Shown here in pieces: positions 1 to 8,524 of a DNA stretch of 64,000 nt. The stretch comes from Cyanobacteria bacterium UBA2855 (GTDB lineage Bacteria; Cyanobacteriota; Vampirovibrionia; Gastranaerophilales; Gastranaerophilaceae): assembly GCA_002350725.1 (NCBI GenBank), contig DEFJ01000002.1:74124-138123 (forward strand), given 5' to 3'. The notes beneath the pieces were generated by a model. The model was not told where the DNA came from. It ran no database searches and saw nothing but the letters and a program-made list of their open reading frames with translations. How positions within the stretch are numbered: position 1 is the first letter of the stretch; each line of letters starts with the position of its first letter. The translations under genes and the position numbers were made by a program.

Positions 1-379
1 GTTCAGCAGCAGATGTATTATCACCTACGTAGCGCTCTAAAGCTCCGATTGCAACAGGGCTACCTTTGATACCTAATACGCAATTACCCTCGCATTGTCT
101 TTCTTGAGGACAAACACGACCGCATACGGACGGTAACATGCTTGTTTCTCTTATAATATCTCCTGCTTTTTGCAAATTATCTTCTTTTAAGGCAGAAATA
201 AACTTTGGTATTTGAATATTGACAGGACAACCTTGAACGCATCTTGGATTTTTACAATTTAAACATCTTGATGCCTCAATTTTGACCTGCTCGGGCGTAA
301 AGTTGCTTTCAACCGGATTAAAATTATGTCTTCTGAGTTCTTTATCCTGCTCAACTGTTTTTTGTCTTTCTGCTGCCAT
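1..379 (-). CDS. gltD: GltD-like NAD(P)H oxidoreductase, N-terminal part (cut by window edge)
   Basis: The gene runs off the left edge, leaving the first 126 residues. They carry the two Cys clusters of the Fer4_20 domain at the N-terminus of glutamate synthase small subunits: CLNCKNPRCVQGCPV at residues 39-53 and CGRVCPQERQCEGNC further on. In this family the domain holds two 4Fe-4S clusters that pass electrons between a flavin/NAD(P)H domain, which would lie outside the window, and a partner subunit. The ATG at 377-379 follows a GAAGAG ribosome site and lies 2 nt after the lpxA stop, so the two are probably co-transcribed. The same N-terminal domain occurs in NfnL and dihydropyrimidine dehydrogenase, and these cannot be separated on the visible part. 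Confidence 0.75.
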   Translation of the reverse strand, partial: MAAERQKTVEQDKELRRHNFNPVESNFTPEQVKIEASRCLNCKNPRCVQGCPVNIQIPKFISALKEDNLQKAGDIIRETSMLPSVCGRVCPQERQCEGNCVLGIKGSPVAIGALERYVGDNTSAAE

Positions 380-381
380 AA

Positions 382-1191
382 TTACTCTTCACTTTCTAAC
401 GATTCATGACCTGATTTGTGCGATTTTAATAAAACACCGCGTTTTGAAGATTTTACAAAATCAATCATTTTTTCAATATATTCGTTAGTCGGAATCTCGG
501 CTTTAATTTTTTCTATAGCCTGAGTAGTATTTAATTCATCTGAAATCAAAAGTTTAAAGGCTTCATTCATATGAGTTCTGACTTCTTGAGAGACTCCGCG
601 GCGTTTTAGCGCAACTACATTCAATCCGCGAGGAACAGGAGGTCTGCCTTCGCCCTTAGAATAAGGAAGAATGTCTTGACGAGAAGCTGAGAATCCACTG
701 ATGATAGCCATATCACCAATTCTGATATTTTGGTGAAATACACTCATTCCACCGACAAATGCGCCAAATCCTACATGAACGTGTCCGCCTAAAGTTACGA
801 GGTTTGCAAGGATTACCTGATCATCCAAAACACAGTTGTGCGCTACGTGAGAACCAACCATTAATAAACACTTGTTACCGATTCTTGTTGTATAATCGCC
901 GCAAGCTGCACCACGGTGAACGGTTACGTTTTCTTTAATTATCGTATCGTCGCCTATAACTACTTTTGTAGGTTCGCCTTTGTATCCTAAATCCTGAGGT
1001 TCTGACCCTATTGTTGCAAAAGGAGAGATTGTACATCTTTCACCGATTTCAGCAAACTCTATATGAGCATTTGAAATAACTCTTGTCTTACTTCCGATTT
1101 TTACGTTTTCCCCGATAACTACGTATGGTCCGATAATTGCATCTTCTGCGATTTGTGCTGAAGGGTGAATTATTGCTGTTTTATCTATCAT
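382..1191 (-). CDS. lpxA: Acyl-ACP--UDP-N-acetylglucosamine O-acyltransferase
   Basis: LpxA catalyses the first step of lipid A synthesis, moving a 3-hydroxyacyl chain from acyl carrier protein to UDP-GlcNAc in the cytoplasm. The 269 residues are mostly hexapeptide repeats forming a left-handed beta helix, followed by the LpxA-type C-terminal helical region. The segment GSHVAHNC places the catalytic His at residue 118, matching His125 of the E. coli enzyme, with His115 matching His122. The ATG is preceded by AGGAGAG. Its presence implies an outer membrane with lipid A. The gene has its own likely promoter upstream and the gltD-like gene follows after 2 nt. No lpxB, lpxD or fabZ lies beside it, unlike the usual proteobacterial cluster. 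Confidence 0.95.
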   Translation of the reverse strand: MIDKTAIIHPSAQIAEDAIIGPYVVIGENVKIGSKTRVISNAHIEFAEIGERCTISPFATIGSEPQDLGYKGEPTKVVIGDDTIIKENVTVHRGAACGDYTTRIGNKCLLMVGSHVAHNCVLDDQVILANLVTLGGHVHVGFGAFVGGMSVFHQNIRIGDMAIISGFSASRQDILPYSKGEGRPPVPRGLNVVALKRRGVSQEVRTHMNEAFKLLISDELNTTQAIEKIKAEIPTNEYIEKMIDFVKSSKRGVLLKSHKSGHESLESEE

Positions 1192-1225
1192 TTTCTCTCT
1201 CCTATAATATAATACGATATTATTG

Positions 1226-1255
1226 ATTATAGTATAAAAAACCGCAATATATCAA
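1226..1255 (-). promoter_or_regulatory. Likely sigma-70-type promoter of lpxA
   Basis: On the minus strand TTGATA (1255-1250), an 18-bp spacer and TATAAT (1231-1226) lie in the 97-bp uvrC-lpxA gap, about 35 bp ahead of the lpxA ATG and upstream of its Shine-Dalgarno sequence. The match is by eye. Confidence 0.5.
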
Positions 1256-1288
1256 GAATTTTATATAATTTTAATACGTACAAAATAA

Positions 1289-2953
1289 TTATTTATTCAA
1301 CGCACTTTTGCCACGTAGCTTGCGGTGATATGTAATTGCAAACCTATGAGCCTCATCTCTAATCCTTTGCACCACGTATAATGCACCGGAATCCCTCGGT
1401 AAAAGTACGGATTTAGATTGCTTAGGCAAAAAAACTTCTTCTTCACGTTTTGCTAAACTTACAATATCTATACCGGTAATATTCATTTCCTCAACTATCT
1501 GCATAACACTTGACAGCTGACCTTTACCACCATCAATTATAATTAAATCTGGTTTTGCCCATTTTTTTTCATCACCAAGGTGGTTAAATCTGCGGGTAAG
1601 CACCTCTTTCATAGATTGAAAATCATCCGGTTTTCCTTCTGTAGAGCGAACTTTAAATTTTCTATACTCGCTTTTTTTCGGCATTCCATTTATAAAAGTA
1701 ACCATTGAGGCGACAGTATTTGTTCCCTGAATGTGAGATATATCATAGCATTCCATACGATGAGGAAAATTCTTTAGATGTAATTTTTCTGCCAAATAAG
1801 AACCTATTTCGTTGAAATCTTCATTAATTTTAACCATCTTTTTAATTTTTGCATTATCAAGTACAATGCGCGCATTTTTATCTGCAAGCATTTGGAGCTC
1901 TTTACCTTGGGCTGATTTTCCATAGCTAATTTTTACTTTCTTGCCGGAAATTACATTCAGCCATTCTTCGTATAAAGCTTTTTCACCTACCGCTTCAAGT
2001 TCATTAGATACAATTCTGTCAGGGAACTCTAAAGCCAAAGTATTATAGTATTCTTTGAAGAATGTTGCAAAAAATTCGGCTCTGTCTTCTGCTTCAACTT
2101 CATAGGTAAAGTCCTTTTTATCAATTAATCGGCCTTCTCTTATCATCAAAATTACAATCGCAAAAATTCCATCCTCATTGAGCATCGAGATAACATCCTC
2201 GTTGAGTTTCGTATTTTCATATACAACTTTTTGTTTTTCTAAAGTCTTTTTCAAATCAAACAAACTGTCACGCATTCGAGCTGCCTTCTCGTATTGTTCC
2301 GAAGCTGCATACTTATTCATTTCTTCTTCTATTTGTTTGATTAATTCCGATTGTTTGCCGGATAAAAATAACTCGGCTTGTCGTACAAGATTTTTGTACT
2401 CTTCACTGGAAACAAGTCCCTGACACGGAGCCATACATCGCCCGATATGATAATACAGACAAGGACGGTCTTTAAATTTTGGGGTTTTGCATTGCTTTAA
2501 CGGAAATATTTTCTTTAAAAAATCCAATGTTGCATACATTGCCCTAACATCAGTATACGGTCCGTAATACCTGCCTTTTTCAGGATTTAGATTTTTCTTT
2601 CTCACTACAGTAATTCTTGGGAAATCCTCATCGGTTATCAAAAAATACGGATATTTTTTATCATCTTTAAGTAAAATATTATACTTTGGTTTATGTTTTT
2701 TTATAAGATGATTTTCTAATATAAGCGCTTCTACTTCGGTATTTGTAATAATATATTCCATTCGCTCAATCTGAGAAACAAGTACATTAACCTTAACACT
2801 ATCATGATGCTTGCGATTAAAGTAGCTCATTACACGGCGTTTTAGTATTTTGGCTTTACCTACATATATTATTTCATTATCCTTGTTGTAATATATGTAA
2901 CATCCCGGAAGCGACGGTAGAAGTTTTAAAGTTTGTTTTAGCTGCTCATTCAT
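1289..2953 (-). CDS. uvrC: Excinuclease ABC subunit C lacking the C-terminal HhH domain
   Basis: UvrC makes the two incisions in nucleotide excision repair after UvrAB loads it at damage. The protein has the GIY-YIG nuclease at about residues 13-90 (GCYIYY, IIYVGKAK), the Cys motif ending CLYYHIGRCMAPC, a UVR (UvrB-binding) helix pair, and the RNase H-like nuclease with ECYDISHIQG, IIIDGGKGQL and the late RDEAHRF His. It is 554 residues, against roughly 600 for the family, and stops just after HRKLRGK, where the tandem helix-hairpin-helix domain normally begins. The 97 bp downstream are AT-rich and hold no remnant in any frame that I can see. It starts 20 nt after the serpin-like gene, with a -10 box in that gap and no Shine-Dalgarno, suggesting a leaderless transcript. 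Confidence 0.95.
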   Translation of the reverse strand: MNEQLKQTLKLLPSLPGCYIYYNKDNEIIYVGKAKILKRRVMSYFNRKHHDSVKVNVLVSQIERMEYIITNTEVEALILENHLIKKHKPKYNILLKDDKKYPYFLITDEDFPRITVVRKKNLNPEKGRYYGPYTDVRAMYATLDFLKKIFPLKQCKTPKFKDRPCLYYHIGRCMAPCQGLVSSEEYKNLVRQAELFLSGKQSELIKQIEEEMNKYAASEQYEKAARMRDSLFDLKKTLEKQKVVYENTKLNEDVISMLNEDGIFAIVILMIREGRLIDKKDFTYEVEAEDRAEFFATFFKEYYNTLALEFPDRIVSNELEAVGEKALYEEWLNVISGKKVKISYGKSAQGKELQMLADKNARIVLDNAKIKKMVKINEDFNEIGSYLAEKLHLKNFPHRMECYDISHIQGTNTVASMVTFINGMPKKSEYRKFKVRSTEGKPDDFQSMKEVLTRRFNHLGDEKKWAKPDLIIIDGGKGQLSSVMQIVEEMNITGIDIVSLAKREEEVFLPKQSKSVLLPRDSGALYVVQRIRDEAHRFAITYHRKLRGKSALNK

Positions 2954-2959
2954 AACTTT

Positions 2960-2968
2960 ATTATAGCA
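2960..2968 (-). promoter_or_regulatory. Extended -10 element for a leaderless uvrC transcript
   Basis: TGcTATAAT on the minus strand (2968-2960) is followed by exactly 6 nt (AAAGTT) and then the uvrC ATG. No Shine-Dalgarno sequence is present, so transcription starting at the usual distance would begin at or next to the ATG. Confidence 0.55.
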
Positions 2969-2973
2969 TTAAT

Positions 2974-4062
2974 TTAATTTTGTAATTTCTTAGCATCTTC
3001 AACTTTCATTGCAAAATACGGTTTTGTCTTTTTATCTTGCAAGAAAATTATGTATCTTTTATCAAAATAGAAATAACGAGGAAGCTCTCTTACCGGCAAT
3101 GCAGTCAGACTAACCATCATGCCTGCTTCTGATTTTAATTTAACCCCTGTTTCATCCATTTTGAATTGAACGGTCTCAAGAGCTTTTGAAATCATAAAAT
3201 CGGAATTTTTGATAGGCTTATTACACAACTCTTTAAATTCACGTTCTTTTTTAAATTCAATAACAGGAGCTTTAAACCTATCCTCTTTTGTCATATATGA
3301 TTTACCGTTAAATTGCTTATTTTTGATTAGCATATCGTTATATAGACTATCAAGAGTTTTGTCGTCATTTGTTCTGTATAAATATATAATATCTTCACTT
3401 TTGGTTTTTATAGAAACTGCATAATCGTTTTCATTATTATAGAAAAGTACGGAAATATTATTTCTGAGGTGTCTGTCTGAATTTCCATCTATACCAAAGT
3501 ATTTAACATTTCCCTTACTGCCGTCAAAAGGAGCTTCCGTTAACGTATCAAATTTGTATGCGTATTCAAAATCCTTTTTTAACATTGCGTAAAGAATATA
3601 TTTTCCCTCAGCAGGAGTCCAGTCGAACGCTCCCAAAATATCACTTGTTTCATTAAATTTTTCTTTTATTCCAATCTCAATTTCTTTTCGAATTTTAGGA
3701 GATGCTAAACCCCATTTTTTATAATACGCACTCTCAGATAAATCCTCTGTCGTAAAACTTTGTTTATTTAGATTTTCAGCCATTACTGACTTGTATCCGG
3801 CAAATTCAACAGGATGCTTAATTAATTCATTAATCAAATCATTCCAAATTAGCTGAAAAGTTCCAACCCAAACAACATTTTTTGCATTTGATTTTGTATC
3901 CATTGTAGGAATAATTTCAAAATCTGTTTTCGCTTCTGATACAGGACAAATTACGATATTAACATCCTTTTTCTGCCAGAACTTCCAATTGAAAGCTTGA
4001 GCAGAAAGACTTGTAAATATCAACACTCCAATAATTAGCGGTATAAAATATAACTTCTTCAT
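2974..4062 (-). CDS. Secreted serpin-like protein
   Basis: The 362-residue product has a signal peptide (MKKLYFIPLIIGVLIF, cleavage probably after AQA). Several stretches resemble the serpin fold in the right order: ILYAMLKKDFEYAYKFD then LTEAPF (compare the serpin LVNAIYFKG...FD...T...PF strand), a reactive-loop-like region VQFKMDETGVKLKSEAG, and the C-terminal block FYFDKRYIIFLQ then PYFAMKV (compare F-x-D-x-PF-x-F...LFMG). The length also suits a serpin. The hinge lacks the run of small residues typical of inhibitory serpins, so inhibition is doubtful. The gene sits between the YggU-type gene (14 nt upstream) and uvrC. A Shine-Dalgarno sequence (AGGAG) precedes the ATG. The family call is by eye and could be wrong; export is more certain. 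Confidence 0.55.
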   Translation of the reverse strand: MKKLYFIPLIIGVLIFTSLSAQAFNWKFWQKKDVNIVICPVSEAKTDFEIIPTMDTKSNAKNVVWVGTFQLIWNDLINELIKHPVEFAGYKSVMAENLNKQSFTTEDLSESAYYKKWGLASPKIRKEIEIGIKEKFNETSDILGAFDWTPAEGKYILYAMLKKDFEYAYKFDTLTEAPFDGSKGNVKYFGIDGNSDRHLRNNISVLFYNNENDYAVSIKTKSEDIIYLYRTNDDKTLDSLYNDMLIKNKQFNGKSYMTKEDRFKAPVIEFKKEREFKELCNKPIKNSDFMISKALETVQFKMDETGVKLKSEAGMMVSLTALPVRELPRYFYFDKRYIIFLQDKKTKPYFAMKVEDAKKLQN

Positions 4063-4076
4063 ATAACTCCTTTCAA

Positions 4077-4361
4077 CTAATCAAACAAATTTTTGATATA
4101 AGAAATTTTATCACTATCGATGACTTTTATCAATAAAGTCTTATCTTTTGACGTATCACCTTTTATAATTTCAATTGATGTTTTAGGGACTTTTAATTGT
4201 TTAGATAAAAATTCAATTAGCGCTTTATTTGCCTTACCCTCAATCGGTTGTGCGGTAAGCTTAATTTTCAAACCTGTATCATCTTTTAAAATTGCATTTT
4301 TACTTGCGTTTGGAGATATTTTTAACTGTATTATAAGACCGTCTTTAGTTTCCTTTATCAT
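4077..4361 (-). CDS. DUF167/YggU family protein
   Basis: The 94-residue protein matches the small DUF167 (UPF0235/YggU) family. It shows the typical SPNASKNAI segment, the core LKIKLTAQPIEGKANKALIE and a C-terminal IIKGDTSKDKTLLI strand region. The biochemical role of the family is not established. The gene heads a minus-strand run that continues with the serpin-like gene 14 nt downstream. Its start is divergent from spoT, with about 75 bp between the two ATGs. AAGGA lies 11 nt before the ATG. Confidence 0.85.
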   Translation of the reverse strand: MIKETKDGLIIQLKISPNASKNAILKDDTGLKIKLTAQPIEGKANKALIEFLSKQLKVPKTSIEIIKGDTSKDKTLLIKVIDSDKISYIKNLFD

Positions 4362-4399
4362 ATGACATAATCCTTATGTATGAAATTTATCAAATATAC

Positions 4400-4431
4400 T
4401 TGAAAATTCAATTTCAAATTCGTATTATTAT
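4400..4431 (+). promoter_or_regulatory. Probable spoT promoter placing the start near the ATG
   Basis: TTGAAA (4400-4405), a 17-bp spacer and TATTAT (4423-4428, or the overlapping TATTAT at 4426-4431) precede the ATG at 4438 by 6 to 9 nt, with no Shine-Dalgarno sequence. This predicts a very short or absent 5-prime leader. Confidence 0.45.
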
Positions 4432-4437
4432 TATATC

Positions 4438-6654
4438 ATGCCTGAAAAACCACTTTTTGAAGAAATAAAACAAACTCTGATTTCTCAAAAAAGAGAGGCA
4501 GAGGATATAGCAAAAATTGAAGAAGCTTTTGAATTTGCAAGAAGGCTCCATGAGGGACAGTACCGTGTTTCGGAAGAACCGTACATTATCCACCCTGTAG
4601 AAGTTGCTAAAATTTTGGTTGATTTAAAAGCTGATACACATACTATAATTGCTGCATTTTTGCACGACATTCTGGAAGATACAGATACCCAACCGGAAGA
4701 AATCGAAACAAAATTTGGTAAAGACGTTCTGACCCTTGTTCAGGGTGTAACAAAACTTGGCAAATTAAAATTTAAATCAAAAGAAGAGCGTCAGGCAGAG
4801 AATTTTCGCCGATTATTTATTGCAATGGCAAACGATATAAGGATAATTTTCCTCAAACTTGCAGACAGACTGCACAATATGCGTACTTTGAATTTTATGG
4901 CTGCAAATAAACAGCAAAAAATTGCGCAGGAAACACTGGATATATTTGCACCTCTTGCAAATCGCTTAGGTATCGGTAAAATTAAGGCAGAATTAGAAGA
5001 TTTATCGCTTAGATATCTTGAACCGGATAAGTATTTTGAAATTGCTCAACTCGTTTCTCAAACAAAAGCCGAAAGGGAAATGACAGTTAAGCTTCTTATT
5101 GATCAAATCTCAAAAGATGTCAAGAAAAACGGTATAAATGCTCAAATTACAGGCAGAGCAAAGCATTATTACAGTATTTACGCAAAAATGAAAAGACTAA
5201 ATATTGCTTTTCATGAACTGTATGACATTACCGCAGTTCGAGTAATTGTAGATAGTGAAAAAGAGTGCTACGAGGTTTTAGGTCTTATTCACTCACAATT
5301 CAAACCTATTCCGGGACGATTTAAGGATTATATTGCAATGCCGAAAGGAAACATGTATCAATCTTTACACACTTCCGTTATCGGACCTCGTTCAAAACCG
5401 TTAGAGGTACAAATCAGGACTTGGCAGATGCACGAAGTTGCAGAGTATGGTGTTGCTGCACACTGGAGATATAAGGAAAAGGGTTCACAAAAAGCTAACA
5501 ATCCTGCTGACATGAAATTTTCATGGATGCGTAAAATGGTTGAATACGACAAGGATATGACTTCAGCCGAGGATTATGTAAACTCAGTAAAATTAGATTT
5601 GTTCTCAGATCAGGTATTTGCGTTTACACCGGGCGGTGATGTCTTGGATTTACCTAGAAATGCAACTCCTGTTGATTTTGCATATCGTATTCACTCGGAT
5701 GTCGGGAATAAAACAGTCGGAGCGCTTGTTAACGGCAGAATTGCACAATTAGATACAAAATTAAATAACGGTGATATAGTTGAAATTCTTACGTCAAAAA
5801 CCCCTGCGCCGAGATTGGATTGGCTGAATTTTGTTGTTACCAAACAAGCTTCTTCCAAAATTAAACAATGGTTCAAAAAGAATAACAGAGAAAGTCATAT
5901 TGAGGCAGGACGCTCAAATCTGGAACATGAATTAACTAAAAGCGTATTTGATGAATATACAAAAAATGGTGAATTTGCAAGAATTGCAAAGCAAATGAAT
6001 TATCAAAGTGAAGAAGATTTATTTGCAGCTCTGGGTTATGGCGAAACAACCGCCAACAAAATCTTAAACAAAATTAAAAAGCCTAAACAAGAAGTTCCGG
6101 AATCCGCATTTAGAGTTTCGCACAGAAAAAAATCCGAGAAAGACATTATCGGATTAGAAGGTTTATTATACTCTTTTGCAAAATGCTGTTCACCGATTCC
6201 GGGAGAACCGATTGTAGGTGTTGTTACACGTTCAAAAGGGGTTTCTGTTCACAGAATTGATTGTCAAACATTAGAAAACATTCCTCCTGAGCGAATGTTG
6301 GATATACGTTGGTCAGGTGACAATACTAATAAAACATATACAACTACAATTCGTGTTGAAACAGGTGAAAAAATAGGGCTTTTGAAAGATATTATTGCGG
6401 CCGTTTCGGATAACAATGCAAATATTACGTATGCAAACGTTAAAGCTAAAAATAATAAAAAACTTGGCGTTATTGAAATAGGTATGGAGTTGGATAATAT
6501 TGATACTCTTAAAAAAGTTATTAATTGCATACAAGCAATTCCTGATGTATACAGCGTAAAACGTATTCAAACTTCGTACACAGCGACTTCAAATACAGGA
6601 AGGACAAACAAATCTAACGGGAAAAAGCGCCAAAACAAAAAAGAAGGTAATTAA
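4438..6654 (+). CDS. spoT: Bifunctional (p)ppGpp synthetase/hydrolase (Rel/SpoT)
   Basis: This enzyme makes and degrades the stringent-response alarmone (p)ppGpp. The 738 residues carry the HD hydrolase domain (His52, then HDILED at 76-81, so hydrolase metal ligands are intact), the synthetase domain (YDITAVRV, GRFKDYIAMPKGNMYQSLHT, LEVQIRTWQMH, HWRYKEKG), a TGS domain (VFAFTPGGDVLDLP), a zinc-finger-like region with KCCSPIPGE, and a C-terminal ACT domain. A single long protein with both activities intact suggests it is the main alarmone enzyme here. The tail is Lys/Asn-rich. There is no Shine-Dalgarno sequence; a -10-like box lies 6-9 nt upstream. A bidirectional terminator follows. Confidence 0.95.
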   Translation: MPEKPLFEEIKQTLISQKREAEDIAKIEEAFEFARRLHEGQYRVSEEPYIIHPVEVAKILVDLKADTHTIIAAFLHDILEDTDTQPEEIETKFGKDVLTLVQGVTKLGKLKFKSKEERQAENFRRLFIAMANDIRIIFLKLADRLHNMRTLNFMAANKQQKIAQETLDIFAPLANRLGIGKIKAELEDLSLRYLEPDKYFEIAQLVSQTKAEREMTVKLLIDQISKDVKKNGINAQITGRAKHYYSIYAKMKRLNIAFHELYDITAVRVIVDSEKECYEVLGLIHSQFKPIPGRFKDYIAMPKGNMYQSLHTSVIGPRSKPLEVQIRTWQMHEVAEYGVAAHWRYKEKGSQKANNPADMKFSWMRKMVEYDKDMTSAEDYVNSVKLDLFSDQVFAFTPGGDVLDLPRNATPVDFAYRIHSDVGNKTVGALVNGRIAQLDTKLNNGDIVEILTSKTPAPRLDWLNFVVTKQASSKIKQWFKKNNRESHIEAGRSNLEHELTKSVFDEYTKNGEFARIAKQMNYQSEEDLFAALGYGETTANKILNKIKKPKQEVPESAFRVSHRKKSEKDIIGLEGLLYSFAKCCSPIPGEPIVGVVTRSKGVSVHRIDCQTLENIPPERMLDIRWSGDNTNKTYTTTIRVETGEKIGLLKDIIAAVSDNNANITYANVKAKNNKKLGVIEIGMELDNIDTLKKVINCIQAIPDVYSVKRIQTSYTATSNTGRTNKSNGKKRQNKKEGN

Positions 6655-6657
6655 TAT

Positions 6658-6685
6658 AAAAAAGGACGGATTAACCGTCCTTTTT
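6658..6685. terminator. Bidirectional terminator between spoT and the Cys-rich protein gene
   Basis: GGACGG (6664-6669) pairs with CCGTCC (6675-6680) around a 5-nt loop. A-rich and T-rich flanks extend the stem and give a U-run on both strands, so it can end both convergent genes. Confidence 0.85.
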
Positions 6686-6688
6686 AAA

Positions 6689-7003
6689 TTAACGCATATG
6701 GTTGTAATAGTATGTGTTTGTTTTTTGACATCCGCAAGAAGGCATTTCTTCTATAAATGCTCTCTGGCAAGACGAGCAGCGTACAGGTTCTGCCATAACC
6801 TCTCTTTCGCATTTGTTAACCCTTTTACACGGTTCGCAGTTTTTAAATCCTGTAAACGGGTTCAAACTGAATTTTGTCTGATTACAGCCAATTCCAAAAT
6901 ACGGAAGCGGATTAAGGTAGCTGATATCCCAAGCATGCGCTACTCCTCCTGCCGGTACGGATAAAAATGCAATTAAACCAACATACATTAAAAATTTTTT
7001 CAT
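6689..7003 (-). CDS. Small secreted Cys-rich protein, unknown function
   Basis: The 104-residue product starts at the ATG at 7001-7003, which has AGGAGA 8 nt upstream; the ATG 9 nt earlier overlaps that ribosome site and is unlikely. A signal peptide (MKKFLMYVGLIAFL, cleavage near AHA) is followed by about 80 residues with paired Cys motifs (CEPCKRVNKC, CSSC, CGC). The Cys count suggests disulfides or metal binding outside the cytoplasm. I do not recognise a family. It is convergent with spoT across a shared terminator. An overlapping plus-strand ORF is rejected because it lacks a ribosome site and signal features. Confidence 0.7.
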   Translation of the reverse strand: MKKFLMYVGLIAFLSVPAGGVAHAWDISYLNPLPYFGIGCNQTKFSLNPFTGFKNCEPCKRVNKCEREVMAEPVRCSSCQRAFIEEMPSCGCQKTNTYYYNHMR

Positions 7004-7195
7004 ACATTCCATCTCCTATTAAACGTGCTAACCAAAATGTTTTTCTATTGTCACTATAATTTTATAAATTTTAAAAAGTATTATCATTCACTAATTGTTC
7101 AATACAATTAATACTTTAGGCTAACCTGACCTGATAATTTTTTTGTGATAAAATTTTTTTAGCAAAACAAATATAACAAATACAAGGAAAACACT

Positions 7196-8524
7196 ATGCC
7201 AAAAGTATATATAGAAACTATGGGCTGCCAGATGAACAAATCGGATACCGAAAGAATGCTCGGTATGCTTGAACACTTCGGGTATGAAGAAACAAAAGAG
7301 CCAAAAGATGCTGATTTATTGATGGTTAATACTTGTTCAATAAGACAATTAAGCGAAGACAAGGCTTTTAGCCTTTTAGGGTTATGGGGCAAGTGGAAAA
7401 AAGAATCTCGTCCGCATATTAAAATTGGTATTTGTGGCTGCGTAGCTCAGCAAAAGGCTGAACAAGTTTTCAAACGTGCAAGTTATGTTGATTTTGTTTT
7501 AGGCACACATAAAATATATTCCCTGCCAGAAATAATCAAAAAAATAAATAATGGCGAAAAGGTCTGCGAATGCACCGAAACTAACGCAACGGAAGATGAA
7601 AAAGCAAATCAATATGAAATAGACAGAGTTAAATCCGTAAATGCCTGGATTCCGATTACGGAAGGTTGTAATAATTTCTGCACGTATTGCATTGTTCCTT
7701 ATACAAGAGGAAGAGAACGTTCAAGACAGCCTGAAACTATTATTAAAGAAGTAAAAGATGCACTTAATTCCGGATTTAAAGAAATTACTTTGCTTGGGCA
7801 AAATGTTGATAGCTACGGTAAAGATTTTAAAGATAAAAATTACAGATTAGCAGATTTATTAAAAGAAATAAATTCTATAGAGGGTAAATTCAGAATACGC
7901 TTTGTAACTTCATATCCGACAGATATTACGGATGAATTAATCGAAACCGCAAGAGATTTAGACAAAGTTTGCGAATATTTTCATATACCTATGCAATCGG
8001 GCAATTCTGAAGTATTAAAGAAAATGAATCGCAGATATGACCGAGAAGCCTACGGCAAAATAGTTGAAAAAGTACGTTCTATGGTACCCGACGTAACTAT
8101 TACCAGCGACTTTATTGCAGGCTTTCCCGGTGAAACCGAAGAACAGTTTTTAGATACACTGAGCGCAATTGATGAATTTGAGCTGGATTACTCAAATACA
8201 GCAGCATATTCACCTCGTGAAAAAACTATTGCTGCAAAATGGGTAGAGAAATATATCCCTGAAGAAGAAAAAACAGAACGCCTCGCCAGATTGAATAAAA
8301 AAGTGAGTGAAAACTGTCTGAAATCCAATAAAAAATATGTCGGACGTGAAATGGAAGTCCTAATTGAAGGTTTTGAAAATCATAAAGGCAAAAATATAAT
8401 AACCGGACGGACAAGAAACAATAAATTAGTTCATATTCCTTGTGATACCGATAAGACCGGAGAATTTTTAAATGTTAAAATTACAGGTTGCAAAACTTGG
8501 TATCTTAACGGAGAATTAATTTAA
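7196..8524 (+). CDS. miaB: tRNA-2-methylthio-N6-dimethylallyladenosine synthase
   Basis: MiaB is a radical-SAM methylthiotransferase that converts i6A37 to ms2i6A37 in tRNAs reading UNN codons. The N-terminal UPF0004 domain has its cluster Cys at 11, 47 and 82 (ETMGCQMN, NTCSIR, GCVAQQ). The radical-SAM triad C158-x3-C162-x2-C165 lies in GCNNFCTYCIVPYTRGRE. A TRAM domain ends the protein. At 442 residues it is of family length. AAGGA precedes the ATG. Its last 9 nt overlap the convergent pflA gene, an unusually tight end-to-end arrangement. Confidence 0.95.
   Translation: MPKVYIETMGCQMNKSDTERMLGMLEHFGYEETKEPKDADLLMVNTCSIRQLSEDKAFSLLGLWGKWKKESRPHIKIGICGCVAQQKAEQVFKRASYVDFVLGTHKIYSLPEIIKKINNGEKVCECTETNATEDEKANQYEIDRVKSVNAWIPITEGCNNFCTYCIVPYTRGRERSRQPETIIKEVKDALNSGFKEITLLGQNVDSYGKDFKDKNYRLADLLKEINSIEGKFRIRFVTSYPTDITDELIETARDLDKVCEYFHIPMQSGNSEVLKKMNRRYDREAYGKIVEKVRSMVPDVTITSDFIAGFPGETEEQFLDTLSAIDEFELDYSNTAAYSPREKTIAAKWVEKYIPEEEKTERLARLNKKVSENCLKSNKKYVGREMEVLIEGFENHKGKNIITGRTRNNKLVHIPCDTDKTGEFLNVKITGCKTWYLNGELI

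Noticed and set aside
6698..6964. 88-codon ORF on the plus strand opposite the Cys-rich protein
   Set aside because: No ribosome site or signal features; the minus-strand frame has a clear Shine-Dalgarno site and signal peptide.
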